Below, piece after piece: positions 1 through 5,173 of a stretch of 5,173 nt of DNA. The stretch is taken from the NCBI GenBank assembly GCA_028274925.1, contig JAQCNR010000439.1:1-5173 (forward strand). The letters are read 5' to 3'. The stretch is from Halovenus sp. GTDB taxonomy: Archaea > Halobacteriota > Halobacteria > Halobacteriales > Haloarculaceae. The notes beneath the pieces were generated by a model, which was given only the letters and a program-made list of their open reading frames with translations, ran no database searches and was not told the origin of the DNA. Every line of letters begins with the position of its first letter. The first letter of the stretch is position 1. The position numbers were made by a program, and so were the translations under genes.

Positions 1-2519
1 GACAGTCGAATCGAGAGGGCCGCTGACATCTTCTCTCCGCCGCTGAGTTGGCCGAACGTCTTCGTGTGGCCGCGGTCGTGGATGGTGACGAGGTAGGTCT
101 TGTCCCACTCCAGTCGCTCGGTCCCCGTGCCGCGGAGCGACTGGTAAATCTCGTTGGCCCGCTCGGACACCTTCCCCGCCACGAGTTCACGCATCTTCGG
201 CCCAGCCTCCTTGATGGAGTTGCGCGTGAACTTCGCGAACGCGAGGTCACGGCGTAACTCGCGGAGTTCTGCGGCTTTCTTCTGACGGGTCTTGTGTTTC
301 GCCTCAAGCGCCTCGATTTCGGCCTCCAACTCGGTCAGATTCGACTGCTTCGTGTTGAGCGTCCCCCGGTGGTTCCCAATCTCACCCGACAGGTCAGACA
401 CCTTCGTTTCGAGCCGATGTTGCTCTGCCTCGTCGTATCGCTCCTCGGCGAGGCGCTTGTACGCCCGCGTCCGGTAGTGCTCACGGGCGGTGTCGTGGAG
501 GCTGTTGATTGCGGTCTGGACGGCTTCGCGTCGCTCGGCCAGGGCTTCGGCGTCGTCGATGTGCTTCTCGTACTCGGCGTGCTCGTCTTCATTCGCTTTG
601 AGCCGGTCTTTGACCCGGCCGATCTCCTCTTCGACACCATCGTACGCGTCGAGGTCGTCGTTGATGCGCTCGATCTCATCGACGACCGCCTCTAGCTTCG
701 CTTTCACCTCCTCGTGGGCTGCTTCGACCGCCTCGACAGGGTTTTCAGGGTCGTCAGTAGCTTCGAGTGTGCCTTTCGCCGCCTGGTACTTGTTGAGTTG
801 CGGCGCGATGGTCTGCTGGCGGTAGGCGTCGAGACGTTCGGCCCAGTTCTGCTCGCGCTGGAGACGGTCGCGGGTCTCACGCGCCTCTTGTAACACTTCG
901 CGCGTCTCTTCGGCCTTGTCTTCGGCCTGCTGTTGCTGCTGTCGGAGCTGGGGCAGCCGGTCGAGTTCCCCCTGTGCGTTCTGTGCCGCCTCGATCTCGT
1001 CTTCGAGCGTCCCAACCTGCTCACGAAGCGTAGCAATATCGTCCTCGATCTCGACGATGGTCTCTCGGTGGGCCTGGATGAGTTCCTCGTGCCCGCCATC
1101 GGCCAGGTTCTGCCCACACGTCGGGCAGATCGCGTCGTCGTCACCGCCCCCGTCCACGGTCTGTGCCTGCTTGATGACCTCGATCTGGTCTTCGAGTTCG
1201 TCGATGCGGTCGGATTTCTGCGTGATTTCGGCTTCGAGCGAGCTTTTGTGCTCAGTGAGGGGCTGGAGTTGGTCGGCGGTGTCTTCCAGCCCTTCGATTC
1301 GCTCGATTTCTTCCTTGATCCGGTCTGTCTCCTGTTCGTGTCGCTCGATTTCGTCCGGTGCGGTTTCGATGGTTTCGCAGGCCGCCTCGAGTTCGGACTG
1401 GTCGAGGTAGAAGCGTGCGATGTCGCGCTGAAGTGCCTCGTTGATCTCGGGGATATGCCTCAGACACTCTACGGTTTCTTTGGCCCCTTCGACCGTTTCG
1501 ACCCGTGACTGGGCTTCATTGACCTTCCCGTTCAACTCACCGAGCCGCTCCTTCTTGTTGGTCCGCTCCTCGACCAACGCCTGCCGCTCTGCCCGCCGTT
1601 CCTCGAGGCGGTCCAATTCCTCACTGGCCTCAGTGTACGCTTCGTGGGCGGCTTCCGTCCGCTCGACGACAGCCTGGGCTTCCCGTGCGTCCTCCCGGTC
1701 TTCGATTCGGCCCTCAACCGTCGACGCGGCTCTGCTCACCTCCCCATCAAGTTGAGCGAGGCGGTTCCCCGCGTGATTGTCAGAGTCTTCGTAGGCGTTC
1801 TGGACGGCGAGTTCCGCTTCGACGGCGGCTTTCTCCTCGCGTTTGCTGGCGATTGTCGCCTCGAGAGAGTCGATTCGGTCACGGAGTTCTGCTGCGGCCT
1901 CACGGTCTTCGGGGAGTGAGGCGATTTCGCCATCCAGTCGGTTGATGTCGTTGAGGATGTTCTCCGCGTCGGTCTTGATGGCCTTCGGCAGGTCTACCAG
2001 ATCCTTGTAGGCGTCCCGGTAGGCGTCGATGCCGAGGAGTTCGTCGAACGTCTCGACACGGTCCGTCTCGCTGTCGGTGAAGTCGGAGATGAAGTCCGTC
2101 TGCGGGACGCCGATGCAGTTCGACCATAGGTCGGACAGTTCCAGTGAGTCCGGCACACCGAATTTCGCACGAAGCCACTCCTCGTACTCGCCAACTGTGT
2201 CGATGGTCAACTCTGCATCGTCGGTCAGGTTGACGATTTTCGGGTTGGTCCCTCCCACCTTCCGTCGCAGTCGGTAGTGTGTGCCGCCGAGTGTGATCTC
2301 GACCCTGATGGTCCCGCTCGTCTCGCCGTCGCGGACCAACTCCTCCTGTGTTGCGTGAGGTGGCGTTGCACCGAACAGGCAGAAGCCGATAGCCTCCGGG
2401 ATCGTACTTTTTCCGGCGCCGTTCTCCCCGAGGACAGCGTGGACGCCCTCACCGAACTCGATGGTGGTCGGCCCGGCGTACGACTTGACGTTCTCCAGCG
2501 TGACGTTCTCGACTCGCAT
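1..2519 (-). CDS. rad50: Rad50-like SMC-family ATPase, 3' end cut off by the window edge
   Basis: ATP-binding partner of Mre11 that clamps and tethers DNA ends and gates the nuclease. The frame is open for 839 codons and runs off the left edge. Visible in order: N-terminal ATPase half with Walker A GENGAGKST (residues 31-39) and a Q-loop Gln in VPQTDF (Q140); a long coiled coil rich in Glu, Arg, Ala and Gln (about 190-460); a zinc hook CPTCGQN (Cys465 and Cys468); the returning coil (about 475-770); then the C-terminal ATPase half with signature LSGGEKMSAAL (from residue 825). Walker B and the D-loop should lie beyond the edge; family length of roughly 850-900 residues suggests only some tens of codons are missing. 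ATG 2519 is chosen because GGAGGAG lies 9 nt upstream and the family N-terminus starts there. It is 3 nt after mre11, so translation is probably coupled. The zinc hook argues against a bona fide SMC or RecN protein. From memory the N-terminus and signature differ from the main chromosomal haloarchaeal Rad50, so it may be a paralogue. Residue 41 is Pro where Leu is usual. Confidence 0.93.
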   Translation of the reverse strand, partial: MRVENVTLENVKSYAGPTTIEFGEGVHAVLGENGAGKSTIPEAIGFCLFGATPPHATQEELVRDGETSGTIRVEITLGGTHYRLRRKVGGTNPKIVNLTDDAELTIDTVGEYEEWLRAKFGVPDSLELSDLWSNCIGVPQTDFISDFTDSETDRVETFDELLGIDAYRDAYKDLVDLPKAIKTDAENILNDINRLDGEIASLPEDREAAAELRDRIDSLEATIASKREEKAAVEAELAVQNAYEDSDNHAGNRLAQLDGEVSRAASTVEGRIEDREDAREAQAVVERTEAAHEAYTEASEELDRLEERRAERQALVEERTNKKERLGELNGKVNEAQSRVETVEGAKETVECLRHIPEINEALQRDIARFYLDQSELEAACETIETAPDEIERHEQETDRIKEEIERIEGLEDTADQLQPLTEHKSSLEAEITQKSDRIDELEDQIEVIKQAQTVDGGGDDDAICPTCGQNLADGGHEELIQAHRETIVEIEDDIATLREQVGTLEDEIEAAQNAQGELDRLPQLRQQQQQAEDKAEETREVLQEARETRDRLQREQNWAERLDAYRQQTIAPQLNKYQAAKGTLEATDDPENPVEAVEAAHEEVKAKLEAVVDEIERINDDLDAYDGVEEEIGRVKDRLKANEDEHAEYEKHIDDAEALAERREAVQTAINSLHDTAREHYRTRAYKRLAEERYDEAEQHRLETKVSDLSGEIGNHRGTLNTKQSNLTELEAEIEALEAKHKTRQKKAAELRELRRDLAFAKFTRNSIKEAGPKMRELVAGKVSERANEIYQSLRGTGTERLEWDKTYLVTIHDRGHTKTFGQLSGGEKMSAALSIRL

Positions 2520-2522
2520 GGG

Positions 2523-3767
2523 TTAGAACTCCTCCAGTGTCTGGGCGGTTCCGTCGGCCTCGACAGCCTCCGAGGCGGCCGCGTCCGTCTCGTCTTCTTC
2601 ATCCTCTTGTGCCTGTTCGACCGGTGATGGAGGGACCGTGATACCCATGCCTACATCGAGGTCGGCATCAACCCCGCCGTCAAACGCATCCCGGCGGGTT
2701 TCGGTCACTATGTCGAGGACGCCAGCCACGGGATTCTCGGCATCCTCATCCTCCATCTCCTTGCGTGCGTCCCGGAGCATGGAGACGACCGCCCCGGACT
2801 CCTCTGCGTACGGACTCTCCGCGACGATTGTCTCGAAGACCTGTTCCTCAACCGCGTCGATGTTGAGCGTCCCGTCACCGTCGAAGACGGCTTCCTCGTC
2901 CACACCGTCCATCAACTCCTGGATGGCAACGGTGTCGGTGTGGTCGGTGAGGTGGACGTACAGCACGTCGACTAGGTCCTCGGCGAGTTCGGTCAGTCGA
3001 TCCGTGTCGAGGTCGCGTCGCTCGAACTGGAGCGTCCCCTGGAGCCGGATGTCCAGTACGGGTGCTCTGCGTTGGCCGTCGCTCGTGGTGAACGGCTCTT
3101 GCTGGCAGGTTTCCTCGATAGCGTCTACTTCCTCACGAATGGCGTTCTGGAAGAGTGCTTCGACGCCGTCGAACGTGCCAGCCTCGCTGATATCGACGTT
3201 GATCCGGTGAAACGGTCGGCGCTTACTCAGGTGGTGCGTCGCGGCGAATGGGATGTCTACGGCGGTCGTATTGGTGGGATCGTCGATTGGCTCACCGCTA
3301 ACATCGTCCACGTCGACGAGGTAGTAGCCGTGGCCGTCCCACTGCGCCTCGCGTGAGTCGTGGGCTTCGACAGAGCCCGGATTGAACGCCCAGTCGCGTT
3401 CGTACTGCTTGTGGATGTGACCGAGCGCGAGGTAGTCGACAGCCTCGCGGACGGGGTTGAGCGCCGCATCGGAGACACGCGCGCCGAGGTCAGGTACCTC
3501 ATCCGAGAGCCCGAAGTGCGCCATCAGGACCGTCATCGAGGGGGTCGGTGCCTCTTCGTTGATTGCCGCGATGGCTTTGCCAGCCTCCTCAAGTGCCGTG
3601 TCGATGTAGCCACCGCGGTACTGAAGGCCGAAAACGCGAATCGGGCCGCCCTCACCGCTGGTCGGCAGGTCGATGTACCCCGGGTGGTCGTGGCGCTCGC
3701 TGTCGAACACGACGGGCGGGGACTCACTCTCGGGCGCTGCCGGAAACATCTCCACCGACGTTTCCAC
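2523..3767 (-). CDS. C-terminal Mre11 fragment (414 residues) from a possible GTG restart
   Basis: In frame with the upstream fragment, this starts at the first plausible internal initiation codon after the TGA, GTG 3767. A GGAGG lies 11 nt before it (3783-3779), so reinitiation is possible but not shown. It carries motif IV (MAHFG), motif V (ALGHIH), NPGSVE, the capping domain and an acidic tail. If made, it might still bind Rad50 through its C-terminal half, but it lacks the motif I-III metal ligands and cannot be an active nuclease without the N-terminal piece. The 22 codons between the TGA and this GTG also read as conserved Mre11 sequence, so the GTG is probably not the ancestral start. 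Confidence 0.5.
   Translation of the reverse strand: METSVEMFPAAPESESPPVVFDSERHDHPGYIDLPTSGEGGPIRVFGLQYRGGYIDTALEEAGKAIAAINEEAPTPSMTVLMAHFGLSDEVPDLGARVSDAALNPVREAVDYLALGHIHKQYERDWAFNPGSVEAHDSREAQWDGHGYYLVDVDDVSGEPIDDPTNTTAVDIPFAATHHLSKRRPFHRINVDISEAGTFDGVEALFQNAIREEVDAIEETCQQEPFTTSDGQRRAPVLDIRLQGTLQFERRDLDTDRLTELAEDLVDVLYVHLTDHTDTVAIQELMDGVDEEAVFDGDGTLNIDAVEEQVFETIVAESPYAEESGAVVSMLRDARKEMEDEDAENPVAGVLDIVTETRRDAFDGGVDADLDVGMGITVPPSPVEQAQEDEEDETDAAASEAVEADGTAQTLEEF
2529..2535 (-). promoter_or_regulatory. Shine-Dalgarno of rad50 inside the 3' end of mre11
   Basis: The minus strand reads GGAGGAG, then TTCTAACC, then the rad50 ATG. This strong anti-16S match supports ATG 2519 as the start. Because it overlaps the last mre11 codons, ribosomes finishing mre11 could feed rad50. 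A premature stop in mre11 could therefore lower rad50 translation. Confidence 0.7.
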
Positions 3768-3832
3768 CCCCAGATTCGCCTCCAGAAGCGTGATTAGCCC
3801 CTTCTGGTCGAGGTATTCGAGCCAAGTGAAGT

Positions 3833-3845
3833 CTCACGGAGTGAG
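3833..3845 (-). repeat. Small perfect hairpin containing the premature stop of mre11
   Basis: On the mRNA strand the bases are CTCAC-TCC-GTGAG, a 5 bp stem with a 3-base loop. The in-frame TGA lies within the 3' arm. An ancestral CGA codon would have left one mismatch in this stem, so the change C to T makes the stem perfect. Confidence 0.5.
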
Positions 3846-4109
3846 GTTCTCGTCGTGGTTGCCCCGCGTCACGATGACCGGGACATCGCCTGCTCCGCTG
3901 CGAAGCGCGCCTTCGACATCTGCGAGGACCTCCGGGCGGAGGTCGCGATCGTCGAAGAGATCGCCCGGCAGGAGGATGGCCTCAGCTCCTGCCTCCACCT
4001 GGTCTCTGAGCGACTGATAGAAGCTGTTCGCCATGTCTTCTTCCCGAGCTTTCACGCCGTATTGCCGGTGGCCGGCATGGATGTCGGCGAGATGGCCGAA
4101 TCGTGTCAT
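3834..4109 (-). CDS. N-terminal Mre11 fragment (91 residues) ending at the premature TGA
   Basis: This is the part of mre11 that would be translated before the stop. It holds phosphoesterase motifs I (DIH), II (GDLFD) and III (GNHDE), and ends four residues after motif III as NLTP. It lacks the motif IV and V histidines that complete the two-metal site, the capping domain and the Rad50-binding region. Alone it should neither fold as a full nuclease nor bind Rad50. It begins at the operon's first main start, just after the short leader ORF. Confidence 0.6.
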   Translation of the reverse strand: MTRFGHLADIHAGHRQYGVKAREEDMANSFYQSLRDQVEAGAEAILLPGDLFDDRDLRPEVLADVEGALRSGAGDVPVIVTRGNHDENLTP

Positions 4110-4177
4110 CGTCGTCGCCCCCCTTCAGGCGGATTCACGGAATCCCTTCGTTGGTGGAATGCCCTCCCCGATAGCAT
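4106..4177 (-). CDS. Possible 23-codon leader ORF whose stop overlaps the mre11 start
   Basis: ATG 4177 opens a frame of 23 sense codons ending in a TGA that shares bases with the mre11 ATG (ATGA, 4109-4106). The predicted transcription start from the TTTAAATA box is about 4183, so this ATG would be almost at the 5' end, as in leaderless haloarchaeal mRNAs. That layout suits translational coupling into mre11. The peptide begins MLSGRAFH and ends GGRRR; it is basic and unlike typical acidic haloarchaeal proteins. It is therefore more likely a leader that delivers ribosomes than a functional protein, or it may be chance. Confidence 0.3.
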   Translation of the reverse strand: MLSGRAFHQRRDSVNPPEGGRRR

Positions 4178-4205
4178 GGATGTGTACTGGGTGACGACAA
4201 GGAAC

Positions 4206-4217
4206 TATTTAAATTCG
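4206..4217 (-). promoter_or_regulatory. Promoter (BRE and TATA box) of the mre11-rad50 unit
   Basis: The minus strand reads CGAA followed by TTTAAATA, a close match to haloarchaeal BRE plus TATA elements, in an AT-rich patch of otherwise GC-rich DNA. Initiation about 26 bases downstream would fall near 4183, some 75 bases before mre11 and 6 before the leader ORF. The box is nearly symmetric, but no convincing rightward gene starts at the right distance, so leftward use is preferred. Confidence 0.6.
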
Positions 4218-4221
4218 AGTT

Positions 4222-4231
4222 CACCATGGTG
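4222..4231. repeat. Perfect 10-base palindrome upstream of the mre11 BRE
   Basis: CACCATGGTG is self-complementary and begins 5 bases upstream of the BRE/TATA of the leftward promoter. That is the position where archaeal regulators often bind. It could be an operator half or full site, but a 10-base palindrome alone is weak evidence. Confidence 0.35.
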
Positions 4232-4290
4232 GATGTGAAAATGGTCGTTTCGGCCGTTTCAGAGGCACATCTGGGGGCACGTAACGGATC

Positions 4291-4310
4291 GCGCCAAGAG
4301 ATGGCGCCAT
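4291..4310. repeat. Overlapping short hairpin and palindrome
   Basis: GCGCCA (4291-4296) pairs with TGGCGC (4302-4307) across a 5-base loop. The right arm is itself inside the perfect palindrome ATGGCGCCAT (4301-4310). It lies only 4 bases before the larger inverted repeat, so the two may form one structured block. Confidence 0.4.
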
Positions 4311-4314
4311 AACA

Positions 4315-4350
4315 GTTACCCCACACAGATCGATAGATCTGTGGGGTAAC
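4315..4350. repeat. 36-base imperfect inverted repeat at the centre of the divergent spacer
   Basis: The arms are GTTACCCC plus ACAGATC on the left and GATCTGT plus GGGGTAAC on the right. They give 15 paired bases around a GATA loop with a 2-base AC bulge on the left. Its centre (about 4333) is almost exactly midway between the two divergent starts. It could be an operator shared by both genes, a structured RNA element in a long leader, or a scar of a mobile element. There is no T-tract, so it does not look like an intrinsic terminator. Confidence 0.6.
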
Positions 4351-4533
4351 GAGAAGAGTTCAACAATCCACATCGTCGGACGCCGAGGAGGATAGTTAGA
4401 CGAACTCGAAGCAACTACTGATCGGACTCATCCGAGTCACTCATGGTTGCTACGCCCAGATTCGAGTTACCCGGCCCAACGGTTTCCGACCGCAATTTGT
4501 CAAAAACTGAGATTCCAAGCGGAGAATGGAGGC

Positions 4534-4540
4534 AAAGATA
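4534..4540 (+). promoter_or_regulatory. Weak TATA-like box of the helicase gene
   Basis: AAAGATA is centred about 33 bases before the helicase ATG. Initiation about 26 bases downstream would fall within roughly 7 bases of the start codon, giving a nearly leaderless mRNA. This fits the absence of a Shine-Dalgarno before ATG 4570. The box is a poor match to consensus. Confidence 0.3.
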
Positions 4541-4557
4541 CAACGGGTTGCACTCGG

Positions 4558-4568
4558 TACCCTGGGTA
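4558..4568. repeat. TACCC-T-GGGTA palindrome abutting the helicase start
   Basis: An 11-base perfect dyad ends one base before the helicase ATG. It shares the TACCC word with both arms of the 36-base inverted repeat and with GTTACCC at 4466-4472. A regulator bound here would cover the predicted transcription start. Confidence 0.3.
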
Positions 4569-4569
4569 G

Positions 4570-5173
4570 ATGACAGACCGGGAACCCGTCCCTGCGGCTA
4601 TTGACTTTCTTCGCGACCAGCACGGTGGTGCTGGGCAGATCGTCGAACATCGCCACAAACCCGGTCAGCAGGCAAAGACCACGGCACTCGACCTCCACCC
4701 GGCCGTCAATCTCGCACTCCGCCACGCCGGCATCGACGACCTCTATCAGCATCAGGTCCAGGCCATCGAGGCGATTCGTGACGGCTCGAACGCCGTCATC
4801 GCGACCCCAACTGCCTCCGGAAAGTCGCTCGCCTATCTCGTTCCGGCACTGGAGCGAGCGATTATGCAGAACACTAAAACACTCTATATTGCACCCTATC
4901 GTGCTCTCATCAACGATCAGGCCGCCACGGTCAAGCAACTGGCTGCCGACCTAGGGCTCGGTGAGTCCGTCTCGGTTGGCGTCCAGACAGGCGAGACCAG
5001 CGATGAGGATCGGCGAGAACTCAAAGACAGCCAGCCCGATATCGTCCTCACTACCATCGACCAGGTACATCTCTCACTCTGCCCCTGGGCGCATTCACCC
5101 AGAAATTGGAAGTGGCTGGTCCAGCAGCTCGGCACGGTCGTCGTCGACGAGGTGCATATGAACCGCGGCTATT
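4570..5173 (+). CDS. DExH superfamily 2 helicase, MrfA/Hrq1-like, cut at its 5' third by the window edge
   Basis: Probable ATP-dependent 3'-5' DNA helicase or translocase. 201 codons are visible. Residues 58-64 (LYQHQVQ) form the Q-like motif and ATPTASGKS (78-86) is motif I. APYRALINDQ (108-117) is motif Ia, TTIDQVH (161-167) matches the TNPDMLH-type motif, and VVVDEVHMNRG (190-200) is motif II with the DExH box followed by the Tyr/Asn-Arg-Gly seen in MrfA, YprA and Hrq1 proteins. The N-terminal segment with LHPAVNLALRHAGI also fits that group. The second RecA domain and the C-terminal zinc-binding DUF1998/MZB region expected for the family lie outside the window. ATG 4570 is preceded directly by an in-frame TAG, so it is the earliest start; no Shine-Dalgarno is seen. 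MrfA is a mitomycin-lesion repair factor in Bacillus and Hrq1 acts in crosslink repair, which fits the divergent mre11-rad50 neighbours. Lhr and RecQ helicases fit less well. Confidence 0.88.
   Translation, partial: MTDREPVPAAIDFLRDQHGGAGQIVEHRHKPGQQAKTTALDLHPAVNLALRHAGIDDLYQHQVQAIEAIRDGSNAVIATPTASGKSLAYLVPALERAIMQNTKTLYIAPYRALINDQAATVKQLAADLGLGESVSVGVQTGETSDEDRRELKDSQPDIVLTTIDQVHLSLCPWAHSPRNWKWLVQQLGTVVVDEVHMNRGY

Larger units (their letters stand above)
2523..4109 (-). pseudogene. mre11: Mre11-like DNA exonuclease/endonuclease interrupted by an in-frame TGA
   Basis: Mn-dependent calcineurin-like phosphoesterase that works with Rad50 at DNA ends. Reading through one TGA (codon 92, 3836-3834) gives a single 528-codon frame with all five nuclease motifs: DIH (D9, H11), GDLFD (D50), GNHDE (N84, H85), VLMAHFG (H198) and GHIH (H231, H233), followed by NPGSVE (from 243). 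A capping and Rad50-binding region follows, then a very acidic C-terminal tail (EDEEDET). The residues between the stop and the next possible start (DFTWLEYLDQKGLI) look like normal Mre11 sequence, so nothing has been inserted or deleted. ATG 4109 is the first possible start, since an in-frame TGA lies at 4127-4125. A GGGGGG tract 9-14 nt upstream may be a weak ribosome site. The gene ends TAA, 3 nt before rad50. The missing residue could have been Arg (CGA) or Gly (GGA), each one substitution away. Whether it is dead, misread in sequencing, or made as two pieces cannot be settled here. Confidence 0.85.
4110..4569. other. Divergent intergenic region between mre11 and the helicase gene
   Basis: About 460 bases without a convincing protein gene. 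From left to right it holds the short leader ORF, the leftward promoter, a CACCATGGTG palindrome just upstream of the BRE, a GCGCCA/TGGCGC hairpin, a 36-base imperfect inverted repeat near the midpoint, a tiny leftward acidic ORF (4444-4415) and an AAAGATA box before the helicase. No tRNA, CRISPR repeat or insertion-sequence gene is seen. Confidence 0.7.

Noticed and set aside
933..1508. Long rightward open frame (191 codons) opposite rad50
   Set aside because: It is antisense to the rad50 coiled coil, which has clear motifs. Biased GC-rich codons opposite Glu- and Arg-rich coils create open complementary frames, and no domain is recognisable.
2638..3210. Rightward open frame (190 codons) opposite mre11
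   Set aside because: The product is a low-complexity Ser and Arg-rich sequence, the usual antisense image of an acidic haloarchaeal protein.
3834..3836. TGA as a selenocysteine codon
   Set aside because: Haloarchaea are not known to insert selenocysteine, the position is not a catalytic residue of Mre11, and no SECIS-like element is apparent.
4226..4312. 28-codon rightward ORF starting within the CACCATGGTG palindrome
   Set aside because: Its ATG is only about 15 bases past the TATA box, too close for a leaderless start, and it has no ribosome site or recognisable product.
4135..4326. 63-codon leftward ORF through the mre11 promoter
   Set aside because: It runs through the TATA box and half of the inverted repeat, and its Cys, Thr and Ser-rich composition does not fit the organism.
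4315..4350. CRISPR repeat or intrinsic terminator
   Set aside because: There is a single copy with no spacers, no T-tract, and both flanking genes point away from it.
4450..4938. Leftward open frame (162 codons) covering the helicase start and part of the spacer
   Set aside because: Antisense to the well-supported helicase, without recognisable domains or acidic composition.

Overview
The window looks haloarchaeal. It is GC-rich, its proteins carry many Asp and Glu residues, and the mre11 C-terminus is very acidic. A TTTAAATA box with a CGAA BRE-like flank lies upstream of the leftward genes. Genus and replicon type cannot be read from the sequence.

Layout: positions 1-4109 hold a leftward two-gene unit, an Mre11-like nuclease followed by a Rad50-like ATPase. 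The gap between them is 3 bases, and the rad50 Shine-Dalgarno sits in the 3' end of mre11. The rad50 gene runs off the left edge just after its LSGGE signature. About 460 bases of intergenic DNA follow (4110-4569), with a clear leftward promoter, a short leader ORF whose stop overlaps the mre11 start, and several palindromes, including a 36-base imperfect inverted repeat almost at the midpoint. From 4570 a rightward DExH helicase of the MrfA/Hrq1 type begins and is cut at the right edge just after DEVH.

The most notable observation is that mre11 is interrupted by one in-frame TGA (3834-3836), directly after the GNHDEN motif. The frame is otherwise intact, and all five phosphoesterase motifs are present when the two halves are joined. 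This may be a fresh nonsense mutation, a sequencing error, or less likely a two-piece or read-through gene. The TGA lies in the 3' arm of a small perfect hairpin.

Functionally, Mre11 and Rad50 form an ATP-controlled nuclease and tether at DNA ends. MrfA/Hrq1 helicases act in repair of damaged or crosslinked DNA. Divergent placement with a shared palindrome-rich spacer suggests a DNA end or lesion processing module, possibly an accessory repair or anti-invader unit. That last step is inference; no hallmark defence gene is visible.
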